Source of the DNA: Nonomuraea thailandensis
GTDB lineage: Bacteria > Actinomycetota > Actinomycetes > Streptosporangiales > Streptosporangiaceae
NCBI RefSeq assembly: GCF_024172165.1
Contig: NZ_JAMZEB010000002.1
Location: forward strand, 1 to 64,000
Direction of reading: 5' to 3'
Length of the DNA stretch: 64,000 nt
Shown: positions 40,921-49,443 of the stretch, in pieces
How the letters are laid out: each line of letters starts with the position of its first letter
Numbering within the stretch: position 1 is the first letter of the stretch
Translations under genes and position numbers: made by a program
The notes under the pieces: model-generated
What the model saw: the letters and a program-made list of their open reading frames with translations, nothing else
Database searches by the model: none
What the model was told of the DNA's origin: nothing

Positions 40921-41781
40921 GCCGCCACCGGCTGCCGCCGCCTGCGTCAGGGTGTGCCACCACCGCTCGCGGTGCGTGGCCCGCATCAGGCGGTTGTGCA
41001 GCCCGTGCAGGGCCTTGGCGTTGTGCGTGTTCACGTGCAGCTCCTCCGCCTCCGCCAGGTGGCGCAGCGGGCGCCCGTGGCAGGTGGAGCAGCCGCACGT
41101 GCCCTCCCCGAGCCGCTCCACCGGCACGAACTCCAGCCGCTCCGCCACGAACGCGCTGCGCGCCCCGCCCCGCCGCCACCCGCCGCGCACCTCGTGCGGC
41201 TCCGGGTAGAGATGCCGCAGCACCTCGCGTACGCCGATCGCGGCCCACCGCGCCCCGTACGCCAGCGACCCCAGCGCCGCCACCCCGGCCGAGAGCAGGG
41301 GCAGCGGGACCGGCCGGTACGGTGGCCCGTCCTCGACCACCAGCGCCACCGGCGACCCGTAGTCGGTGACCGTGCGCAGCAGCGTGCCGCGGTCCTCGAT
41401 GACCCAGCGGGCGTGCACGGGCAGCACCGCCACGGCGCCGTCCCACTGGAGGGCCTGTTCGAGGATGGCGTGCAGGGCTTCGTGGTCCCCTCTGCCGACA
41501 TAACCCGAATCGGTGAGCGGGACCGTCGCGCCCGCCTCCACCTGGTCCGCGATCCAGTCGGCCGACAGCCGCGCTGTGCCCCGCACCCGCGCGGACCCGG
41601 CGTACCTGCGGCGATCGGCGAGCAGCGGCCCGTCGTAACCGGCCCTGCGGACCATGCGGACCGCGTCGTGGCCGGCCTGGCCGGTGAAGACCAGGCCCGA
41701 GCCGGGGTGCCCGGCCAGCGTCGCCGCGTCGTAGACGTCCCTGACGCTGACCTGGACCAGCAGGCGCTCGTGGAGGTCCAT
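40888..41781 (-). CDS. TGT-like protein of unknown function (zinc motif CxCxxC...H)
   Basis: 297 residues. The C-terminal quarter reads CGCSTC (Cys229, 231, 234), then PLRHLAEAEELHVNTHN with His253, LHGLHNRLM. This pattern closely resembles the zinc site and following helix of tRNA-guanine transglycosylases (CxCxxC, RHL, HN, LM). Upstream, alternating strands (LVFTGQAG, PLLADRRR, VPLTDSGYVG, AVAVLPVH, VALVVE) fit a TIM barrel. The usual TGT catalytic GxDxFDCVxPTR block is not recognisable, and the protein is about 80 residues short. Operon with the WYL regulator 30 nt upstream. Possible roles: nucleobase exchange or binding. Assignment is motif-based only. Confidence 0.6.
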   Translation of the reverse strand: MDLHERLLVQVSVRDVYDAATLAGHPGSGLVFTGQAGHDAVRMVRRAGYDGPLLADRRRYAGSARVRGTARLSADWIADQVEAGATVPLTDSGYVGRGDHEALHAILEQALQWDGAVAVLPVHARWVIEDRGTLLRTVTDYGSPVALVVEDGPPYRPVPLPLLSAGVAALGSLAYGARWAAIGVREVLRHLYPEPHEVRGGWRRGGARSAFVAERLEFVPVERLGEGTCGCSTCHGRPLRHLAEAEELHVNTHNAKALHGLHNRLMRATHRERWWHTLTQAAAAGGGTPRTTAPGTP

Positions 41782-41811
41782 GGCGCGCCCATCCTGGGGC
41801 CGAGGGGGGTC

Positions 41812-42882
41812 TTATCCCGAGATATCCCCATAAATCGGCGGGGCTCCCGCCGTCCGGCGCATCCGGACCAGGTCCGCCTCCGCCGTCGTCGCCGCTGCCT
41901 CCGTCGTCGCCGGCCGGTACCGCCGGGCGAGCTCGTCCGCCGTCGTCGCCAGCCGCTCGCGCAACGCGGCGGGAGCCAGCACCTCGGCGTCCGTGCCCAG
42001 CCTCAGGAACTCCCCGACCGCGTGCTCGATCGACTCGATCGGCACCGTGACCCGTGTCCAGCCCTCCTCGTCGGGCGGCAGCGCGCTCTGCCTGGCCGCC
42101 GCCACCACGCCGGGCGTCATGAGATCGGCCAGGCGCTCCACCCCGCGCGGCGACAGCCGCACCACGGCCTCGCCCCAGCGCAGCCTGGCCTCGAACTCCG
42201 CCAGGTGCCCCGCCCAGTAGGCGGCCAGATCGAAGCCCTCCTGCCGGGCGAACCCCTCCTCCAGCGGCTGCAGGTCGAGGATCTGCGAGACGCGGTACGT
42301 GCGGACGTCCTCGCCCGCCCGGGCCACGAGATACCACCGCCCCGCCTTGACGACCAGCCCGTACGGCTCCAGCCGCCGCTCCACCTCCTGCGGCTGCTTC
42401 CACCGCCGGTACCTGATCTGGATGCGCCGCTCGTTCCAGACCGCGTCGGCCACGGCGGCCAGGTACGTCGTTGGGTCCTGGTCGCGGTACCAGGTGGGCG
42501 CGTCGAGCAGGAACCGCTCCTGGATGCGCCCCGCGCGGTCCCGCAGCTCGACCGGGAGCGCCGCCATCAGCTTGAGCTGCGCCGCCGCCACCACCGTGCC
42601 CAGGCCCAGCTCGGCCGCGGGGCCGGGCAGGCCCGCCAGGAACAGGGACTCCGCCTCGTCCGCCGTCAGGCCGGTGAGCCGGGTGCGGTAGCCGTCGAGG
42701 AGCTGGTAGCCGCCCCTCGGGCCCGCGTCGCCGTAGAGGGGGATGCCCGCGGCGTGCAGGGACTCGACGTCGCGGTAGATGGTGCGTACCGACACCTCCA
42801 GCCGCCCGGCCAGCTCCTGGGCGGTCATCCGCCCGCGCGTCTGCAACATCAGCAGGATGGAGACCAGGCGGGAAGCACGCAT
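41812..42882 (-). CDS. HTH/WYL-domain transcriptional regulator
   Basis: 356 residues: DeoR-like winged helix (1-60; AQELAGRLEVSVRTIYRDVESL), WYL domain (about 140-230; EPYGLVVKAGRWYLVARAGEDVRTYRV) and WCX C-terminal segment. WYL domains sense nucleotides or ssDNA and often regulate defence genes. TAGTGT (42890-42895) 7 nt before the ATG implies a leaderless mRNA, and the box is covered by an inverted repeat, so it should repress itself and the divergent DUF1579-like gene. Confidence 0.9.
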   Translation of the reverse strand: MRASRLVSILLMLQTRGRMTAQELAGRLEVSVRTIYRDVESLHAAGIPLYGDAGPRGGYQLLDGYRTRLTGLTADEAESLFLAGLPGPAAELGLGTVVAAAQLKLMAALPVELRDRAGRIQERFLLDAPTWYRDQDPTTYLAAVADAVWNERRIQIRYRRWKQPQEVERRLEPYGLVVKAGRWYLVARAGEDVRTYRVSQILDLQPLEEGFARQEGFDLAAYWAGHLAEFEARLRWGEAVVRLSPRGVERLADLMTPGVVAAARQSALPPDEEGWTRVTVPIESIEHAVGEFLRLGTDAEVLAPAALRERLATTADELARRYRPATTEAAATTAEADLVRMRRTAGAPPIYGDISG

Positions 42883-42884
42883 AC

Positions 42885-42905
42885 CACTGACACTACCTGT
42901 CAGTG
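42885..42905. promoter_or_regulatory. Inverted-repeat operator between WYL regulator and divergent gene
   Basis: CACTGACA-ctacc-TGTCAGTG is a perfect 8-bp inverted repeat with a 5-bp spacer. It overlaps the leftward -10 box TAGTGT of the WYL gene and lies 10 nt before the rightward -10 box TACGTT. Confidence 0.85.
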
Positions 42906-42926
42906 ACCCGGCCGTACGTTCTCCCC

Positions 42927-43379
42927 ATGAACGACTTCGACTTCTTCGCCGGTCACTGGAACGTGGTCAACCGCCGCCTCGCCAAGCCCCTGTCCGGCAG
43001 CGACGAATGGGACGAGTTCCCCGGCCGGTCCGTCGCCACCCGGCACTTCGGCGGCGCGGCCAGCTTCGACGAGATCGAGTTCCCCACCAAGGGGACCAGC
43101 GGGCTGACCGTGCGCCTGTACGACCCGGCCACCCGGCAGTGGTCCATCTACTGGGCCAGCAGCGTCACAGGAGCGCTGGACACCAGGCCCATGGTCGGCG
43201 CGTTCGAGGGGGACAGGGGCGTGTTCCACGGCGAGGAGACCCACGAGGGCCGGCCGGTGCGCTGCCGGTTCGTCTGGACGGTCGCCGGCGCCGACGCCGC
43301 CCGCTGGGAGCAGGCCTTCTCCGACGACGACGGCCGCACCTGGGAGACGAACTGGACCATGGACTTCAGCCGAGTATGA
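42927..43379 (+). CDS. DUF1579-like small protein
   Basis: 150 residues beginning MNDFDFFAGHWNVVNRRL, with repeated Trp/Asp-rich beta strands (YDPATRQWSIYWAS, DDDGRTWETNWTMDF) typical of the DUF1579/lipocalin-like family. No catalytic assignment. TACGTT (42915-42920) 6 nt before the ATG suggests a leaderless start under the WYL operator. Its last 14 nt overlap the convergent membrane-protein gene. Confidence 0.75.
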   Translation: MNDFDFFAGHWNVVNRRLAKPLSGSDEWDEFPGRSVATRHFGGAASFDEIEFPTKGTSGLTVRLYDPATRQWSIYWASSVTGALDTRPMVGAFEGDRGVFHGEETHEGRPVRCRFVWTVAGADAARWEQAFSDDDGRTWETNWTMDFSRV

Positions 43380-43659
43380 GCGCCCCGGTGCCGGAGGCCG
43401 AGCGCACCCACAGGATCGCCACCACGGCCACGACCGCGATGAGCAGCGCGAGCCCGCCGACCACGATCACCCACCACCAGGCCGACCTCGGCGGCCTGGC
43501 CTCGTAGTGCTGCACGTCGGGGAGCATGTCCGGCGTGTACGGCAACCGCCTCGTGCTGGGCGCGTCGGGAGGCCCCTGCTCGTCGGCCTGCCCGGGGCGG
43601 GGGTAGCGGATCGTCTGGTTGGGATCGGAATCCTGCGGGCCGGTCTGCTCTCGCGTCAT
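43366..43659 (-). CDS. Single-pass membrane protein
   Basis: 97 residues: polar Pro/Asp-rich cytoplasmic N-terminus (about 60 residues), then a helix WWWVIVVGGLALLIAVVAVV and a short tail. GAGGGGACC directly precedes ATG 43659. No family recognised. Confidence 0.65.
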   Translation of the reverse strand: MTREQTGPQDSDPNQTIRYPRPGQADEQGPPDAPSTRRLPYTPDMLPDVQHYEARPPRSAWWWVIVVGGLALLIAVVAVVAILWVRSASGTGALILG

Positions 43660-43736
43660 GGTCCCCTCGAACACGCGGCGGAGTGTCGGGTACGGCAACA
43701 TTGTCACACTTACCGGGGCTGTCCCGTCCATGCCTC

Positions 43737-44513
43737 ATGACATCTGTACTCGTGACTGGCGGCAGCGGGCGCCTCGGCCGTGCCGTCCTGGAGAGCCTGG
43801 TCGAGGCCGGATACGAGGTGCGGGCGACCAGCCGTACGGCGCGGCCCGCCGGTGGCGGCGTGCGGTGGGAGGTCGCGGACCTGACCACCGGCCGGGGCGT
43901 GGCTGCGGCCGTGGCCGGGGCGGACGTGGTCGTGCACCTCGCCTCGGCGCCCTACCGGGGCCGTTACACCCGACGGGTGGAGCTCGACGGCACGTCGGCG
44001 CTGCTCGCCGCGGCCCGGGAGGCCAGCGTACGGCACCTGATCTACGTCTCGATCGTGGGCGTGGACCGGGTGCCGTGGGGATATTTCGGGATGAAGGTGC
44101 AGGGCGAGCGCCTCGTCCAGGGCGGCCCGGTGCCGTGGACGATCGTGCGGGCCACGCAGTTCCACGAGTTCGTGGCACAGGCGTTGCGGGGGATGGCCAG
44201 GCTCGGCTTCATGGTCGTCGATCCGGGCGTCACGGTGCAGCCCGTGGACGTGCGGGACCTGGCCGCACACCTGACGGCGCTGGCGGGCCAGGCGCCGGGC
44301 GGCGAGGTGCGGGAGTTCGGCGGCCCCGAGTCGCTGACCATGGCCGAGGCCGCGCGGAGCTGGCTGCGGGCCCGGCGCCTGCGCAGGCCGGTGCTGAGCC
44401 TGCGCCTGCCCGGCAGCCTCGGCCGGGGCTTCCGCGCCGGCCACCTGACCACGAAGGCCCGGCCCGCCGGCGAGATCACCTGGGAGGAGTACCTGCGCCA
44501 GGCTCAGCCCTGA
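43737..44513 (+). CDS. NAD(P)-binding SDR/NmrA-like oxidoreductase
   Basis: 258 residues. Extended-SDR Rossmann motif VTGGSGRLGRAV at the N-terminus, acidic residue after strand 3 (VADLTT), HLASAPYRGR, and a C-terminal part like NmrA/YwnB proteins (ATQFHEFVAQAL). The Tyr-x-x-x-Lys pair is replaced by YFGMK, still compatible with catalysis. Substrate unknown. No clear ribosome-binding site at ATG 43737. Confidence 0.85.
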   Translation: MTSVLVTGGSGRLGRAVLESLVEAGYEVRATSRTARPAGGGVRWEVADLTTGRGVAAAVAGADVVVHLASAPYRGRYTRRVELDGTSALLAAAREASVRHLIYVSIVGVDRVPWGYFGMKVQGERLVQGGPVPWTIVRATQFHEFVAQALRGMARLGFMVVDPGVTVQPVDVRDLAAHLTALAGQAPGGEVREFGGPESLTMAEAARSWLRARRLRRPVLSLRLPGSLGRGFRAGHLTTKARPAGEITWEEYLRQAQP

Positions 44514-44531
44514 CCCTGCCCGAAGCCGGGC

Positions 44532-45071
44532 TCAGCCCTGACCCTGGCCGAAGGGCGGCTGCGGGGGCGTCTGCCATCCGGGCGGCTGCTGCTGCGGCCC
44601 GGGGTGCCAACCCGGCTGTCCCGGCTGGGGCCCCGGCTGGCCCGGCTGCGGGCCGGGCTGCCAACCGGGCTGACCCGGCTGCGACCCGCCCTGCCAGTCG
44701 GGCTGTCCGGGCTGCCACTCCGGCTGCGGCTGCCACGCCCCCTGCGCGGTCGGCTGCGGCTGGTTCCTGGGCATGATCACCGCCCAGACCAGCAACGCGG
44801 TCCCGACGGCCTGCAGGAGCATGACGGCCACGTTGACGATCAGGGAGACCGGTGTGAAGCCGCGCATCCCCAGCGACTCGACCAGATTGGGCAGCATCAA
44901 CGAGAACACGCCGCCGATCACGCCTCCCAGCAGCAGCATGATGCAGCCCACCATGCCGACCACCGAGGCGCGGCCGTGCTCCTTCCTGCGCATCGCCATG
45001 AGCGCGACACCGCCCAGCAACACGACCAGCGACACGATCAGATTGAAGATGGTGAGGATGTAGGAAAGCAT
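44532..45071 (-). CDS. Membrane protein with Pro/Gly/Gln repeat tail
   Basis: 179 residues. Residues 1-100 have three or four transmembrane helices (MLSYILTIFNLIVSLVVLLG first). The last 75 residues are a low-complexity tail of QPGQPGW / PGPQPGQ repeats, probably cytoplasmic and disordered; such tails occur in actinobacterial membrane proteins tied to cell-envelope sites. CGGAGC 8 nt before the ATG. Function unknown. Confidence 0.72.
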   Translation of the reverse strand: MLSYILTIFNLIVSLVVLLGGVALMAMRRKEHGRASVVGMVGCIMLLLGGVIGGVFSLMLPNLVESLGMRGFTPVSLIVNVAVMLLQAVGTALLVWAVIMPRNQPQPTAQGAWQPQPEWQPGQPDWQGGSQPGQPGWQPGPQPGQPGPQPGQPGWHPGPQQQPPGWQTPPQPPFGQGQG

Positions 45072-45110
45072 TGAACAAGCTCCGTTGGATCGGTGCGCGA
45101 CCCGACGACG

Positions 45111-46907
45111 TTACGCGGACTCCCGGCTTTCTTCCACCGCACGGGTGATCGAATCGAGATCATGCCCGCCCTCGTACCGCACGCCGTTCACGAACAGCGC
45201 CGGCGTGCCCCGCACGCCGCTGTCGCGGCCTGACGCCTCGTCCACACCGACCCTGGCGACATGGCGCGCCACGTCGGACCAGGGCACGACGTCCAGCTCG
45301 GCCGCGTAGTGCTCCAGGTCGGCGTCGGTGAGGAAGCGCTGGTTGTCGTAGAGGATGTCGTGCATCTCCCAGAACCTGTCCCGGTCGGCGGCGGCCTCGG
45401 CGACGATCGCGGCGGGGGCGGAGCGCGGGTGCAGCGTGCGCAGCGGGAAGTGGCGGAAGACCAGCCGCACGTCCGGGTTCCTCCTGAGGACCTCCTCCAG
45501 GATCGGGTGCAGCCGGCCGCAGTACGGGCATTCGAAGTCGCCGTACTCGACGATCGTGACCCGGGCGTCCGCGGGGCCGCGCACGTGGTCGCCGGGGCCG
45601 ACGGGGACGGCCAGCGTGGTGGGCAGGTCCTCGGCCGGCTCGGCCTCGGGCGGCGCGCACACCCCGCCCCGGTCCCACGCCATGCGGAAGATCAGCCAGC
45701 CCAGCACGGCCGACAGCAGCGAGCCCGCCAGGATGCCGATCTTGGCCTGATCGTGCAGCGCGGGATCCTCGAACGCCAGGTCCACGATGAACAGCGCCAC
45801 CGTGAACCCGATCCCCGACACCGCGGCCCCGCCCAGCAACTGCCCCCACACCAGGTTCCCCGGCAGGACGCCCCAGCCCAGCCGCAGCGGCAGCCACGTG
45901 CCCAGCGAGATCCCGGCGAACTTGCCCAGCAGCAGCCCGAGCGCCACGCCGATGGCGACGGGCGAGGTGGCGGCGGCGCGCAACGTCTCCCCGTCGAGGC
46001 GGACGCCGGCGTTGGCCAGGGCGAAGACGGGCACGATGACGTAGCTGCTCCACGGGTGCAGCCGCAGTTGCAGGCGCTCGTTCACGGAGACGGCCCGCTG
46101 GACGCGCAGCGCGGCCTGCCTGGCGGCCCGCGCGCTGGGCTCGCTGGTGAACTCCTGCACGGCCTCCCCGGCGAGCAGCAGCTTGTGGTCGGTGGGGGCG
46201 TACACGAAGACGAGGATCCCCAGCGCGATGCCGATCAGCGTCGGATGGATGCCGCTCTCCAGCGTGGCCACCCACAGCGCGAACCCCAGCACGATGTAGG
46301 CGGGCGCCCGCCAGATCTTCAGCCACCGCAGCGTCATGATGGCCGCCAGGAGCAGCGCGGCGGTGACGAGCGCGGTCACCGACAGGTCCTCGGTGTAGAA
46401 GAGCGCGATGATGATGATCGCCAGAACGTCGTCCACGATGGCCAGCGTCAGCAGGAACGCGCGCAGCGGGTCGGGGCAGCGCGCGCCGACCACGGCGAGC
46501 AGGCCCAGCACGAAGGCGGTGTCGGTGGCGATCGGCACGCCCCAGCCGCCGGCGCCGGGGCCGCCGTAGTTGAGCAGCAGGTAGACGCCGGCCGGCACGA
46601 GCATGCCGCCGAACGCGGCCACGGCGGGCACGGCGATCAGCCGCCGGTCCCTGAGCTGCCCGAGCCGCACCTCGTAGGAGACCTCCAGGCCGATGAGGAA
46701 GAAGAAGACGGTCATGAGCCCGTCGTTGACCCAGTGGCGCAGGTCCAGCGAGAACTGGGCGTCGCCGAAGGAGATGCCCATGGAGGTGTGCCAGAACGCC
46801 TCGTAGGTGTCGGCCCACGGCGAGTTGGCCCAGAACAGGGCCAGCGCGGTGGCGGCGAGCAGCACGCTGGTGCTGCCCGCCTCGGTACGCAGGAACGCGC
46901 GCAACAT
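45111..46907 (-). CDS. nhaA: Na+/H+ antiporter NhaA fused to a DsbA-like thioredoxin domain
   Basis: 598 residues. NhaA (1 to about 405) has 12 helices with the transport residues in ATDTAF and IVDDVLA (double Asp) intact. After a linker, residues about 425-595 form a thioredoxin-fold domain with ECPYCGRLHP (CxxC) and the cis-Pro loop RGTPALFVNG, as in DsbA/FrnE oxidoreductases. The fusion occurs in other actinobacteria. It may couple ion exchange with thiol chemistry, on which side of the membrane is not certain. GGGGAG precedes ATG 46907. Confidence 0.92.
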   Translation of the reverse strand: MLRAFLRTEAGSTSVLLAATALALFWANSPWADTYEAFWHTSMGISFGDAQFSLDLRHWVNDGLMTVFFFLIGLEVSYEVRLGQLRDRRLIAVPAVAAFGGMLVPAGVYLLLNYGGPGAGGWGVPIATDTAFVLGLLAVVGARCPDPLRAFLLTLAIVDDVLAIIIIALFYTEDLSVTALVTAALLLAAIMTLRWLKIWRAPAYIVLGFALWVATLESGIHPTLIGIALGILVFVYAPTDHKLLLAGEAVQEFTSEPSARAARQAALRVQRAVSVNERLQLRLHPWSSYVIVPVFALANAGVRLDGETLRAAATSPVAIGVALGLLLGKFAGISLGTWLPLRLGWGVLPGNLVWGQLLGGAAVSGIGFTVALFIVDLAFEDPALHDQAKIGILAGSLLSAVLGWLIFRMAWDRGGVCAPPEAEPAEDLPTTLAVPVGPGDHVRGPADARVTIVEYGDFECPYCGRLHPILEEVLRRNPDVRLVFRHFPLRTLHPRSAPAAIVAEAAADRDRFWEMHDILYDNQRFLTDADLEHYAAELDVVPWSDVARHVARVGVDEASGRDSGVRGTPALFVNGVRYEGGHDLDSITRAVEESRESA

Positions 46908-46972
46908 CGTAGATCTCCCCCCGGAGATCCGATCCTAGATGCGCCGCCGGTATGCTCCCGCGCCGCACCCGG

Positions 46973-47653
46973 CTAGAGGAACAGGTGGGCGGCCGCGTCC
47001 CTGGCCAGCAGGAAGCCGACGATCGCCATGCCCCAGCTCAGCATCGACGACGAGTGCTTGACCAGCCACGCGCGCAGCCGCTCCAGCTTCGGCTCCAGCC
47101 ACTTCCCCGCCCCCGCGCGCAGGGCCATGAGCACCAGCGCCGGCAGAATCATGATCAGCACGTACGCCCCCAGCAGCGGCGCCCACTGGGCCACCGCCAG
47201 CCCCGCGGTCGTCATCATGCCGATCGCGGCCAGGTACGGCACCATGGTGGCCACTTCCAGCACCCCGGCGGTCAGCCCCACCAGCATCATCGTGCGCGGC
47301 CCGCCCACCCGGGGCTCGAAGGTGCGCTCGGGCAGGCCCCGCTTGGCGCGCCACTTGGGGTCGAAGCGCCAGCTCAGCGCGAACAGCCCCACGCCGAGCA
47401 CGAGCTGCACGGCGTAGGCGGCCCTGCTGTGGAGCGCGTCGCCGAAGGTGTCCATCGCGGTGGTCAGCCCGAGCATGAGCGCCACGCCCACCAGGAAGTA
47501 GAAGATCGTCACGGTGGCGAGGTAGATCAGCAACCGGGTGGTCCGGGAGCGGTCGAGGCTGAGCATGAGGTAGACGGGGATTCCGAGGGTGCCGAAGCTC
47601 GTGCTGTCGAGCACCGCCAGGCCCGCGAGAGCGAGCAGCAGCGCGATGGTCAT
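46973..47653 (-). CDS. GAP-family (Sap) membrane protein
   Basis: 226 residues with six hydrophobic helices. Starts with TIALLLALAGLAVLDSTSFGTLGIP, matching the mycobacterial sulfolipid/glycopeptidolipid-addressing GAP family, which assists transport of small molecules or lipids across the membrane. Lies 65 nt upstream of the NhaA fusion on the same strand. No strong ribosome-binding site at ATG 47653. Confidence 0.82.
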   Translation of the reverse strand: MTIALLLALAGLAVLDSTSFGTLGIPVYLMLSLDRSRTTRLLIYLATVTIFYFLVGVALMLGLTTAMDTFGDALHSRAAYAVQLVLGVGLFALSWRFDPKWRAKRGLPERTFEPRVGGPRTMMLVGLTAGVLEVATMVPYLAAIGMMTTAGLAVAQWAPLLGAYVLIMILPALVLMALRAGAGKWLEPKLERLRAWLVKHSSSMLSWGMAIVGFLLARDAAAHLFL

Positions 47654-47913
47654 GAGGAAATCATGCTGAACGCGGGCGGGCGCCCGCCTCCTTCGCCGGA
47701 TCGAACCCGGTGTACATCCTTCTGCTCACTTGGGACTGGATCGGCAGCGTGTGATCGACCTCTCCCGACGTCAGCCACCCCCGCACCGCGGCCAGGCCCT
47801 CGCCGGCGAGGCGCGCCTGATCGGCCTGCTCACCCGCCTGCCCGCGAGGCTCCGGGAGCGGCTCGTCGCCGGCACCCTCGGCCTCACGTGCATCAAGGCG
47901 AGCTGAGATCCCG
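47654..47913. other. Gap with a possible short remnant frame
   Basis: 260 nt. A GTG frame at 47751-47906 (51 codons) ends in a Leu/Arg/Ala-rich stretch (LTRLPARLRERLVAGTLGL) that looks like the C-terminus of a larger enzyme. There is no ribosome-binding site and no matching upstream part. Best read as a gene remnant or chance frame. Confidence 0.35.
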
Positions 47914-49284
47914 TTACAGGTTACGCAGGTAGGCCAGGGACGGCGCGAAGAAGTACTCGCCGCCCTTCATGGTGACCGTCTGGGCCACCTGGGCCTGCGG
48001 CCCGGACAGCTCGGGCTTGCCCCACGCCTTGGGGAAGGCGACCTTGATGTCGCGCTCGCCCTGCCCGATGACGGGGTCGTGGCCGGTGGCCTCGACCTCG
48101 AAGCCCGGGTTGTTGGCCCAGCTCTGCTGGGTGAACTCGAACTGGTCGAGCAGGCTGCTGTTGAACGCCATGAACAGCAGCCCGACCTCCCCGCTCGGCC
48201 GGTTCTCCGGCGGCGAGTCGTCCCACGGCTCGTCGGCGCGCTCGCCGTAGGTCTGGCCGCGCCGCGCCATGAGCACCTCGCGCCCGAACGAGCGCGGGTT
48301 GGTCTTCCTGACGTGGCCGGCGAACGGGCACTTCGAGCCGTCGTCGCCGTCGAAGGTGAAGTCGTTGGCCACCGGCCCGCCGCCCGGCTTGGGCTTGAGC
48401 GTCAGGGGGGTGCCGTCCTTGAAGCGGCCGACGAGCATGGCGCCCGCCCGCTCGCGGTCCACCCCGGCCAGGCCGAGGGTGTCGGCCAGGTCGCGCTCGA
48501 TCTCCTTGAACGCCCGCACGTTCTGCTCCAGCTTCCTGAACACCAGGTAGCTGCCGTGGTGACGCACCGGGTTCGGCGCGAACGGGTCGGGCACCAGCAC
48601 GTTGCTCAGCGGGAACGCCGGGTCCCAGTGCTCCTTCGGCTCCCTGTCCACCTCGTCCTTCAGGAACAGCGGCTGGCTGCGGCCGTCCACGTAGCCGAAG
48701 TGCTCGATGCCGTCGCCTGCCGGGTTGCGCATGCCCTGGCCCCGCTCCTCGCCGAGCAGCCGGGCGCTGTCGGGCAGCTCGCCGAGGATCTCCTCGCGCA
48801 GCCGCTCCACCGGCTCCGCCTCCGCGTCGCCGATCAGGATGACGGCGTGGATCTCGCGCTGGAAGGCGCGGTCCCACTCCTCCACCGGCGGGTCGTCGAC
48901 CTCGGCGACCCGCCGCTTCATGCCGTCGCGGAAGACCGGGTCGCCGAACTCGCGCACGTCCTCCACCGAGTGGCCGAGGTCGCGGTAACCGGCCTTGCTG
49001 ATGCCGATGCCGACGTACGGGGTTCCGCGGTGGCGGCCGGCGGCGAAGTCCCGTACCTCCTGCATGTGCTTGCGTGCCGACTTCATCTTCGTGGTCGCGA
49101 CCCAGCGCAGGAACGCCCTGCCCTCGGCCACGTCGTTGAACCGGACGAACAGCACGGACAGGTGCTCACGCACGTGCGCCCGCAGGATGTTGGGCTGCAG
49201 GTTGTCGAGCATCGCCTTGGTGTCCGCGTCGAGCGTGGCCGAGTCCCAGGCCAGGGGTCGTTCGTTGTTCAGGTCGACAGGCAT
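47914..49284 (-). CDS. Dye-decolorising (DyP-type) haem peroxidase
   Basis: 456 residues. GYVDG (GxxDG motif with catalytic Asp) in the N-terminal ferredoxin-like half and proximal haem His in GHVRKTNPRSF. No signal peptide. It oxidises dyes and phenolic, lignin-like compounds with H2O2. GAAGGGAC precedes ATG 49284. Encoded next to an LPMO and its two-component system; no encapsulin gene lies nearby. Confidence 0.92.
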   Translation of the reverse strand: MPVDLNNERPLAWDSATLDADTKAMLDNLQPNILRAHVREHLSVLFVRFNDVAEGRAFLRWVATTKMKSARKHMQEVRDFAAGRHRGTPYVGIGISKAGYRDLGHSVEDVREFGDPVFRDGMKRRVAEVDDPPVEEWDRAFQREIHAVILIGDAEAEPVERLREEILGELPDSARLLGEERGQGMRNPAGDGIEHFGYVDGRSQPLFLKDEVDREPKEHWDPAFPLSNVLVPDPFAPNPVRHHGSYLVFRKLEQNVRAFKEIERDLADTLGLAGVDRERAGAMLVGRFKDGTPLTLKPKPGGGPVANDFTFDGDDGSKCPFAGHVRKTNPRSFGREVLMARRGQTYGERADEPWDDSPPENRPSGEVGLLFMAFNSSLLDQFEFTQQSWANNPGFEVEATGHDPVIGQGERDIKVAFPKAWGKPELSGPQAQVAQTVTMKGGEYFFAPSLAYLRNL

Positions 49285-49443
49285 TGCCGTGTCCCTTCCC
49301 CGTTTCCGATGAAATCGGGCCCCCTAACACGCGCCACGGCGCGACCGCTCCCCAGCGATCCCCCGTCTTCCGACGCGCCCCACCAGTACGACTCGCGAGC
49401 AGCCGGGAAAGTTTCCAGGAAAGGGACAGCCTGCATTTCCCGA

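Noticed and set aside
41812..42882. Neighbouring WYL gene as proof of an anti-phage locus
   Set aside because: WYL regulators also control ordinary metabolism, and no established defence gene (nuclease, helicase, Cas, TIR) lies beside it.
47751..47906. 51-codon frame as a real gene
   Set aside because: No ribosome-binding site, no matching N-terminal part, and a competing open frame; a remnant at best.
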